A DNA stretch of 40,839 nucleotides, from contig NZ_QOKW01000040.1 in NCBI RefSeq assembly GCF_008365375.1, positions 1 to 40,839 on the forward strand, read 5' to 3'. How positions within the stretch are numbered: position 1 is the first letter of the stretch; each line of letters begins with the position of its first letter. The notes under the pieces were generated by a model. That model was not told where the DNA came from, did not search any database, and saw only the letters and a program-made list of their open reading frames with translations. Position numbers and translations under genes: made by a program. This document shows positions 35,543 through 40,839 of the stretch, piece by piece. This DNA is from Roseomonas genomospecies 6. GTDB lineage: Bacteria > Pseudomonadota > Alphaproteobacteria > Azospirillales > Azospirillaceae.

Positions 35543-37012
35543 TCAGCCAGCCACGGTGGCGGCATCAGCCCCCGCACCCGCCATCACCCCCAGCCGCTTG
35601 GCGATGCCGGCGCCATAGGCGGGGTCCGCCGCGAAGAAGTGCTTCAACTGGCGCTGCTGGATGAAGCCCGGCGCCTGCCCCAGCGAGTCCGCGATGTTGT
35701 CCATCAGCCGCTCCTGCGCCTCCGCCCCGATCAGGCGGAACAGGGCACCGGCCTGGGCATAGTCGTCGTTGCCCTCGCGGTGGTCGTAGCGGGCGGCGTC
35801 GCCGGAGACGCGCAACGGCGGCTCGGCCACTGCCCCGTTCTGCACCGGGCCGCCGAAGCTGTTCGGCTCGTAGTTCGGACCGCCGCCGCCGTTGCCGTCG
35901 AAGCGCATCGCCCCGTCGCGCTGATAATTGCGGGCCTTCGCCGCGTGCGGGCCGTTGACCGGCAGCGCCTGATGGTTGGCGCCCAGCCGGTAACGGTGCG
36001 CGTCGGCGTAGGCGAACAGCCGGCCCTGCAGCATCTTGTCCGGGCTGAAGGAGATGCCGGGGACAACGTTGGCCGGGCTGAAGGCGGCCTGTTCGACCTC
36101 CGCGAAGAAGTTCTCCGGGTTGCGGTTCAGCACCAGCTCGCCGAATTCGACCAGCGGATAGTCGGCGTGCGGCCACACCTTGGTTAGGTCGAACGGGTTG
36201 ATGCGATAGGCGCTGGCCTCCTGCTCCGGCATGATCTGCACCGACACGGTCCAGGCCGGGAAATCGCCGTCCCGGATGGCGGCGAACAGGTCGCGGGTTG
36301 CGTGGTCGGGATCAACGCCGGCCATGCGCACGGCCTGCTCCGCCGTGAAGTTCTGGATGCCCTGGCGGGTCTTGAAGTGGTACTTGACCCAGAAGCGCTC
36401 GCCCGCCGCGTTGATCCACGAGAAGGTGTGGCTGGAGAAGCCGTCCATGTGGCGGTAGCCGCGCGGCGTGCCGCGGTCGCTGAACAGGACCGTCAACTGG
36501 TGCATCGTCTCCGGCGACAGGGAGAAGAAGTCCCAGACCGCCGTCGGGTCCTTCAGGTTGGTCGCCGGGTTGCGCTTCTGCGTGTGGATGAAGTCGGGGA
36601 ACTTCAGCGGATCGCGGATGAAGAAGACCGGCGTGTTGTTGCCGACCATGTCGTAATTGCCGTCCTCCGTGTAGAACTTGACGGCGAAGCCGCGCGGGTC
36701 GCGCTCGGCGTCGGCGGAGCCCTTCTCGCCGCCGACCGTGGAGAAGCGCAGGAACACCTCCGTCTCCTTGCCGATGTCCGACAGGAACTTGGCCGACGTG
36801 TAGGGCGTCACGTCCTTCGTCACCCGGAAGACGCCATAGGCGCCGGCCCCCTTGGCGTGGACCACCCGCTCCGGAATGCGTTCGCGGTTGAAGTGAGCCA
36901 GCTTCTCGATGAGGTGGAAATCCTGCATCAGCACCGGACCGCGCGGGCCGGCGGTCAGCGAATTCTGGTTGTCGGCAACGGGGATTCCGGCAGCGGTCGT
37001 CAGGGTGCTCAT
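35543..37012 (-). CDS. katA: Monofunctional heme catalase
   Basis: A 489-residue small-subunit catalase that breaks hydrogen peroxide into water and oxygen. Active-site residues are all present: His52 in RVVHAKGAGAYG, Asn125 in DMVGNNTPVFF, and the heme ligand Tyr335 in RLFAYADAHRYRLG. No signal peptide, so it is cytoplasmic; length and sequence fit the NADPH-binding clade 3 group. The ribosome site AAGGAG lies a few bases upstream on the minus strand. It is divergent from oxyR across 115 bases, and OxyR is the expected activator under peroxide stress. The last ~20 residues are Ala/Gly-rich and probably flexible. Confidence 0.96.
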   Translation of the reverse strand: MSTLTTAAGIPVADNQNSLTAGPRGPVLMQDFHLIEKLAHFNRERIPERVVHAKGAGAYGVFRVTKDVTPYTSAKFLSDIGKETEVFLRFSTVGGEKGSADAERDPRGFAVKFYTEDGNYDMVGNNTPVFFIRDPLKFPDFIHTQKRNPATNLKDPTAVWDFFSLSPETMHQLTVLFSDRGTPRGYRHMDGFSSHTFSWINAAGERFWVKYHFKTRQGIQNFTAEQAVRMAGVDPDHATRDLFAAIRDGDFPAWTVSVQIMPEQEASAYRINPFDLTKVWPHADYPLVEFGELVLNRNPENFFAEVEQAAFSPANVVPGISFSPDKMLQGRLFAYADAHRYRLGANHQALPVNGPHAAKARNYQRDGAMRFDGNGGGGPNYEPNSFGGPVQNGAVAEPPLRVSGDAARYDHREGNDDYAQAGALFRLIGAEAQERLMDNIADSLGQAPGFIQQRQLKHFFAADPAYGAGIAKRLGVMAGAGADAATVAG

Positions 37013-37114
37013 GGCTCAACTCCTTGCGTTTCTTATCGGTCGTCTCGTCCGCTTTGCCCCCTGGTTATCCCGCCGCATCGTTGATATATCCAAGACATCG
37101 TTTCAAATGCTTCG

Positions 37115-37129
37115 ATAGCTTGATCCTAT
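37115..37129. promoter_or_regulatory. OxyR-type half-site running into the oxyR start codon
   Basis: ATAGCTTGATCCTAT matches the OxyR half-site ATAG-N7-CTAT exactly at its fixed ends and also has T at the second spacer position. Its last bases are part of the oxyR ATG at 37128. The partner half-site expected seven bases upstream (37093-37107) is poor. Binding here would block oxyR expression and may serve katA. Confidence 0.5.
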
Positions 37130-38063
37130 GAATCTTGCCGGCTTGTCCCTTCGCGATCTGGAGTATGTGGTGGCCGTCGCCGAGCAGCGGCATTTCGGCA
37201 AGGCGGCGGAGCGTTGCTCCGTCAGCCAGCCCTCGCTGAGCGCCCAGATCCGCAAGCTCGAAGACCTTCTCGGCATTCCGCTGTTCGAACGGACGAGCCG
37301 CCGCGTGCTGCCGACCCCGCAGGGAGAGGTGGTGATCCGGCAGGCCCGCGTCGTCCTGGAGGAGGCGCGCCGCCTGCTGGCGCTGGCTCGCGGGACGGAG
37401 GGGACCTTGCACGGCCCACTCTCCATCGCGGCGATCCAGACGTTGGGGCCGTACCTGTTCCCCCATGTCCTTCCCGCCATGCGCCGGCATCTGCCCGACG
37501 TCCAGCTCGTCCTGTCCGAGGGACGCACCGACGGCCTGCTGGAGGAGTTGCGGGAAGGGCGGCTGGACGCCGTTCTGCTCGCCCTGCCCGTCGATGGCGA
37601 CGGGCTGACCTGCGACGCCCTGTTCTTCGAGCCCTTCGTGTTGGCCTACCCTGCTGGTCACCGGCTGGAAAGCCTGCCCTCCATCGCCCTGGCCGACCTC
37701 GACCCCGGCGAGCTGGTGCTTCTGGAGGAGGGGCATTGCCTGCGCGATCAGGCGCTGGCCGCCTGCGGCGCCACCACCCGCGGCATGCGCCACGCCACCG
37801 GGCTGGAGACGCTGCGCCACATGGTCGCCAGCGGAACCGGCTACACGCTGATGCCGCGGCTCGCCACCGGGGATGGGGAAGCGGCGACGGTGGGCGGGTT
37901 GATCGCCTACCGCGATTTCCAGGGCGACCCGCCGGGCCGGGTCATCGGGCTGGTCTGGCGGGCCAGCGACCCGCGCGCCGCCGGCTTCCGCGCCCTCGCC
38001 CGGAGCCTGCGCGACGCCACCCCACCCGGCCTGCGCCGGATCGACGGCTCAGCCGCCCCGTGA
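37128..38063 (+). CDS. oxyR: Hydrogen peroxide-responsive regulator OxyR
   Basis: A 311-residue LysR-type regulator of the OxyR group. The helix-turn-helix covers about residues 6-62 (LRDLEYVVAVAEQRHFGKAA, then ERCSVSQPSLSAQIRKLED). The redox pair is visible in LLEEGHCLRDQALAACGATT: Cys204 and Cys213, nine apart as in E. coli OxyR (Cys199 and Cys208), so peroxide sensing by a disulfide is expected. It is divergent from katA. Its 3' end overlaps the convergent RNA methyltransferase gene by 15 bases. A LysR regulator of another kind is unlikely given the cysteine motif. Confidence 0.94.
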   Translation: MNLAGLSLRDLEYVVAVAEQRHFGKAAERCSVSQPSLSAQIRKLEDLLGIPLFERTSRRVLPTPQGEVVIRQARVVLEEARRLLALARGTEGTLHGPLSIAAIQTLGPYLFPHVLPAMRRHLPDVQLVLSEGRTDGLLEELREGRLDAVLLALPVDGDGLTCDALFFEPFVLAYPAGHRLESLPSIALADLDPGELVLLEEGHCLRDQALAACGATTRGMRHATGLETLRHMVASGTGYTLMPRLATGDGEAATVGGLIAYRDFQGDPPGRVIGLVWRASDPRAAGFRALARSLRDATPPGLRRIDGSAAP

Positions 38064-38873
38064 GTCCGGTTCCGCCATGAAGGCGAGGTGGTGCAGCACG
38101 ATCCCGCTGGTCGTGGCGACGTTCAGGGAATCGAAGTCCGGCGCCATGGGGATGCGCACCGTCCGCGTCCGCGCCAGGACGGAGGCCGGCAGACCCGGCC
38201 CCTCCGATCCCAGGAGCAGCGCCGCGCGATCCGGACGGCGCAGGCCCGCCAGGGTCACCGCACCCGCCGGACTCAGCGAGACCGCCGCGAAACCATGCCG
38301 CTCCAGCAGGGCGACCGGATCGGTTCCCGCCGGAATGCGGACGAAGGGCACCCGCAGCGCCGCCCCGACCGACACGCGGATTGCCTTGCGGTAGAGCGGA
38401 TCGCAGCAGCCGGAATCGAGCAGCACCGCATCCACCCCAAAGGCCGCCGCGTTGCGGAAGATGCCGCCCACATTGTCGTGGTTGCCGATCCCGCAGAGCA
38501 CCAGGACGGTCGCCCGCGGTAACAACCCGGCCAGAAGCGCGTCCGGCTCCGGCATCGGCGCCGCCCGTCCCAGACCCAGGATGCCCCGGTGCAGCGGAAA
38601 TCCTGCGATGACGTCCAGAACCTCCTGCCGGGCGCTGTAGACCGGCACCCCGGCTGGCAGAGCCGCCAGCATCGGCTCCAGCCCGGCGATCCGCTTGTCC
38701 GCGATCAGCAGGGACAGGGTTTCGTGGCGCGAGGCGGTCAGCAGGGTCCGCAACACCACCGCGCCTTCGGCGATGAAGCGTCCCTCCCGTCCCACGAGGT
38801 CGCGCTCCTTCACGTCGCGGTAGGCGGCGATCCGCGGGTCACCGGGGTCTTCGATGGGAATGATGGGTGGCAT
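38049..38873 (-). CDS. SpoU/TrmH-family RNA 2'-O-methyltransferase
   Basis: A 274-residue SPOUT methyltransferase that would methylate the 2'-OH of a ribose in tRNA or rRNA, using S-adenosylmethionine. All three SpoU motifs are visible in the C-terminal half: GIGNHDNVGGIFRNAAAFG, LLLGSEGPGLP and IPMAPDFDSLNVATTSGIVL. The N-terminal part (DPRIAAYRDVKERDLVGREG, then RFIAEGAVVLR) is the substrate-binding domain. Start 38873 is the first Met near the family's beginning; upstream in-frame codons to 39185 run through an intergenic region and the DUF1127 gene in antisense. The target RNA is not known. The gene ends inside the convergent oxyR end. Confidence 0.9.
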   Translation of the reverse strand: MPPIIPIEDPGDPRIAAYRDVKERDLVGREGRFIAEGAVVLRTLLTASRHETLSLLIADKRIAGLEPMLAALPAGVPVYSARQEVLDVIAGFPLHRGILGLGRAAPMPEPDALLAGLLPRATVLVLCGIGNHDNVGGIFRNAAAFGVDAVLLDSGCCDPLYRKAIRVSVGAALRVPFVRIPAGTDPVALLERHGFAAVSLSPAGAVTLAGLRRPDRAALLLGSEGPGLPASVLARTRTVRIPMAPDFDSLNVATTSGIVLHHLAFMAEPDSRGG

Positions 38874-39021
38874 GACGCTTGTGTAGCGTCCCCGGCGCCG
38901 CACCGGAAGGCCGGAAAACGAAGGACCGGTGTGAGGGGCGCCACTTCCGCGCCGGCCGAAGTCCGATAGACCGATACGGCAACGCGGGGCGGCCGTCCCC
39001 GCCGGAACGGAGGAACCGCCC

Positions 39022-39261
39022 ATGCCCCACCTGTCCACCGTCCTCGCCTTTGGCGCAGCCCTGCCGAAATCGCTCACCGCGGCGCTGCTGGGCGTCTGCC
39101 GCACGCTCAAGACGCACCGGTCCCGAAGCTGGACGTCAGGCGCCTGCGACCGCATCGACGACCATCTGTTGAGGGACATCGGCATGAGCCGCAGCAGCCT
39201 GATGGCCGCCGAACGCCTGAAGAAGCCTCGGCACGGCGAAGCGCGTGACCGGGGCCACTGA
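39022..39261 (+). CDS. DUF1127-domain small protein
   Basis: A 79-residue basic protein with the DUF1127 pattern near its C-terminus: CDRIDDHLLRDIGMSRSSLM followed by AAERLKK. DUF1127 proteins are short and arginine-rich; in some alphaproteobacteria they affect small-RNA and phosphate or carbon metabolism, but a general role is not established. CGGAGGA lies just upstream of the ATG. It is divergent from the RNA methyltransferase gene and convergent with the sugar dehydrogenase gene. A 15-base tandem duplication covers its stop codon. Confidence 0.85.
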   Translation: MPHLSTVLAFGAALPKSLTAALLGVCRTLKTHRSRSWTSGACDRIDDHLLRDIGMSRSSLMAAERLKKPRHGEARDRGH

Positions 39262-39287
39262 TACGGCGCTTGCTGATACGGCGCTTA
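39258..39287. repeat. 15-bp tandem duplication over two convergent stop codons
   Basis: CTGATACGGCGCTT plus one base occurs at 39258-39272 and again at 39273-39287. The first copy holds the TGA of the DUF1127 gene, the second holds the minus-strand TAA of the sugar dehydrogenase gene. Confidence 0.9.
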
Positions 39288-40451
39288 CGGCTTGCCCACC
39301 GGGGCCACCCGCAAGACCTCGCCGCTGTTCTCGTCGGTCAGCAGATACAAGGCACCGTCCGGCCCCTGGCTGACCTGCCGGATGCGCTTGCCCAGATCGC
39401 GGAACATACGTTCCTCGTGCTTGATCTTGTTGCCGTCGAGTTCGAGCCGGACGACCTCCTTGGTCGCCAGCCCGCCGTTGAACAGGCTGCCCTTCCAGCC
39501 GGCAACCGCGTCACCCGTGTAGAAGGTCATCCCGGAAGCGCCGATGACCGGGGTCCACTGGTAAACCGGCTCCTCCATTCCGGGGGCGCTTGATTTGCCC
39601 GTCCCGATCGGCGTTCCGTTGTAATTCACGCCATAGGACACCACGGGCCAGCCGTAATTCTTGCCCGGCTCCGGCACGTTGATCTCATCGCCGCCGCGGG
39701 GACCGTGCTCGTTGATCCACAGAGCGCCGGTCTGCGGATTCAACGCGGCGCCCTGGATGTTCCGGTGGCCGTAGGACCAGATCTCCGGCAGCGCGTCGGA
39801 CCGGTTCACGAAGGGGTTGTCGGCGGGAACGGAGCCGTCGCGGTTGATCCGCACCACCTTGCCGAGATGCGAGTCGAGGTCCTGGGCCTGCGTCCGGAAC
39901 CGCTCCAGCGAGCGTTCGCCCAGCGTCACATACAGGTGGCCCTGCCGGTCGAAGACCAGCCGCGACCCGTAATGCATCCGGCTTTCCACTTTGGGCTTCT
40001 GCGAGAAGATGACCTGGACGTCGGTCAGGGCGGTGCCGTCGGCGTTCAGCGCGCCGCGCGCCACGGCGGTGGAGTTGGTGCCGCTCTCCGGCCCCGGTTC
40101 GGAGTAGCTGAGATAGACAAAGCGGTTCTGCGCGAAATCCGGGTCCAGCGCCACGTCGAGCAGTCCGCCTTGCCCCCGGTCATCGACCTTCGGGACGCCC
40201 TTCACCGGCGCGGAGAGCGTGCCGTCCTGCGCCACGATGCGCAGCCGGCCGTCCTTCTCCGTCACCAGCATCCGGCCATCGGGCAGGAAGGCCAGTCCCC
40301 AGGGATGGCTGAGACCGCTCACGACGGTCTTCACCGAGACCATCGCCTTCTCGGTCTTGAACACCTTGTCGACCGCACCGGCGTCCGTGACGCTCAAGCA
40401 AGCCGCAAGGGCGGTGGCGGTCATCAGGGCGGCGGTTCGGCCCATGCGCAT
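39285..40451 (-). CDS. PQQ-dependent soluble aldose dehydrogenase-like protein (YliI/Asd type)
   Basis: A 388-residue secreted beta-propeller of the soluble glucose/sorbosone dehydrogenase family, which oxidises sugars with PQQ in the periplasm. After a Sec signal (TAALMTATALAACLSVTDAG, cleavage near AVDK) come GLSHPWGLAFLPDGRMLVTE, DDRGQGGLLDVALDPDFAQN, ESRMHYGSRLVFDRQGHLYV, YGHRNIQGAALNPQTGALW and NEHGPRGGDEIN, the usual family segments with the catalytic and PQQ-binding His and Arg. Start 40451 has GGAGGA seven bases upstream; Met at 40445 is an alternative and a longer frame from 40532 lacks support. The length fits the Asd group. No PQQ synthesis genes are in the window. A cysteine in the signal (LAAC) is not a clear lipobox. 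Confidence 0.9.
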   Translation of the reverse strand: MRMGRTAALMTATALAACLSVTDAGAVDKVFKTEKAMVSVKTVVSGLSHPWGLAFLPDGRMLVTEKDGRLRIVAQDGTLSAPVKGVPKVDDRGQGGLLDVALDPDFAQNRFVYLSYSEPGPESGTNSTAVARGALNADGTALTDVQVIFSQKPKVESRMHYGSRLVFDRQGHLYVTLGERSLERFRTQAQDLDSHLGKVVRINRDGSVPADNPFVNRSDALPEIWSYGHRNIQGAALNPQTGALWINEHGPRGGDEINVPEPGKNYGWPVVSYGVNYNGTPIGTGKSSAPGMEEPVYQWTPVIGASGMTFYTGDAVAGWKGSLFNGGLATKEVVRLELDGNKIKHEERMFRDLGKRIRQVSQGPDGALYLLTDENSGEVLRVAPVGKP

Positions 40452-40542
40452 TCTTCGTCCTCCCACGTCATCGCTGTCGATGCGTAGGTGGGGGCACAGC
40501 CGCTCCGAACAAGATACCCAAGCCAACCCCAACCCTCATAGT

Positions 40543-40581
40543 CCCTTCCCTCACCTCCGGCGGGGGAGGTTTAGGGAGGGG
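40543..40581. repeat. GC-rich hairpin, possible reduced member of the intergenic repeats
   Basis: CCCT (40548-40551) and ACCTCC (40553-40558) pair with GGAGGT (40565-40570) and AGGG (40573-40576), with further CCCTT/AGGGG pairing outside. The CCCTCACC-type ends resemble those of the longer repeats at 7097, 13181 and 18841, but the element is much shorter, so the link is weak. Confidence 0.4.
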
Positions 40582-40630
40582 GTCCAGCGCCCGCACCCCC
40601 GACACAAACTTTCACCACACCAAACGACGA

Positions 40631-40667
40631 AAAGCCGGCGCTTCCCTTGCGGAAAAGCGCCGGTTTT
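40631..40667 (-). terminator. Terminator of the rRNA operon
   Basis: CCGGCGCTT (40635-40643) and AAGCGCCGG (40655-40663) form a perfect stem flanked by A on the left and T on the right, so on the minus strand it is a hairpin followed by CTTTTCG. It lies 84 bases downstream of the 5S rRNA 3' end and is the expected end of that operon; it could also work on the plus strand. Confidence 0.75.
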
Positions 40668-40750
40668 GTCGTCCATGAAGCCGATTGTCGCGTGACTGTA
40701 CAACGTTCCGCGGCGTCCGGACCGGTTTTGGTCGGGCGTGTGCCGTGGTG

Positions 40751-40839
40751 ACCTGGCGGCGACCTACTCTCCCACGTCTTGAGACGCAGTACCATCGGCG
40801 CTGAGGCGTTTCACGGCCGAGTTCGGGATGGGATCGGGT
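40751..40839 (-). rRNA. rrf: 5S ribosomal RNA, 3' part (5' end outside window)
   Basis: Read on the minus strand, the last 89 bases are a typical 5S rRNA: CCCGAACTCGGCCGTGAAAC, then GCGCCGATGGTACTGCG and TGGGAGAGTAGGTCGCCGCC ending in AGGT at 40751. About 25-30 bases of its 5' end lie past the window. The 23S and 16S genes should follow to the right. No tRNA lies between the 5S and the terminator. Confidence 0.95.

Noticed and set aside
40668..40750. tRNA gene between the 5S rRNA and its terminator
   Set aside because: No cloverleaf or T-arm sequence could be found in this stretch.

Overview
The window reads as ordinary, densely coded, GC-rich chromosome or chromid sequence of an Azospirillum-like alphaproteobacterium (Rhodospirillales). 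That placement is an inference from the base composition, the 5S rRNA sequence at the right edge, the gene content (Frc plus NDP-forming acyl-CoA ligase, several ABC uptake operons, QueC-like and pyruvyl-transferase genes, DUF1127) and the GC-rich palindromic intergenic repeats. No transposase, integrase, prophage, CRISPR array or tRNA was seen.

Layout from left to right. 1-3.1 kb: end of formyl-CoA transferase and an NDP-forming acyl-CoA ligase (oxalate or other acyl-CoA activation). 3.1-4.8 kb: a hemerythrin-like protein and serine acetyltransferase CysE, divergent. 4.85-13.2 kb: a LysR regulator divergent from a long operon with a polyamine-type ABC importer (binding protein, ATPase, two permeases), a ureohydrolase, a nitrilase-family amidase and an ACT-containing threonine-dehydratase-like enzyme. 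This looks like uptake and catabolism of a guanidino or amine compound. 13.4-14.8 kb: an NCS2 purine permease behind a near-consensus sigma-54 promoter. 14.8-15.4 kb: a MazEF-type toxin-antitoxin pair with its own palindrome. 15.4-24.1 kb: an aldehyde dehydrogenase divergent from a complete dipeptide-type ABC importer that ends in an ArgE-like deacylase. 24.2-27.2 kb: an orphan 85-residue protein and a two-gene unit of a QueC-like PP-loop enzyme and a polysaccharide pyruvyl transferase homologue. 27.3-29.3 kb: a Tat-exported multicopper oxidase with a His/Gly-rich loop and a small secreted His/Cys protein. 29.5-34.6 kb: TetR regulator, membrane-fusion protein and RND pump, with a perfect operator and a strong terminator. 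34.8-35.4 kb: an orphan protein with the zinc-deaminase motif set. 35.5-38.9 kb: catalase and divergent OxyR, then an RNA methyltransferase. 39.0-40.5 kb: a DUF1127 protein and a PQQ-type sugar dehydrogenase. The window ends inside a 5S rRNA gene read on the minus strand, followed by its terminator.

Points that stand out: the orphan deaminase-like protein; the QueC-like/pyruvyl-transferase pair; related palindromic repeats placed directly behind the binding-protein gene in both ABC operons; a sigma-54 site that would tie purine uptake to nitrogen status; and an OxyR half-site that runs into the oxyR start codon. All family assignments come from reading translated motifs; no database search was possible.
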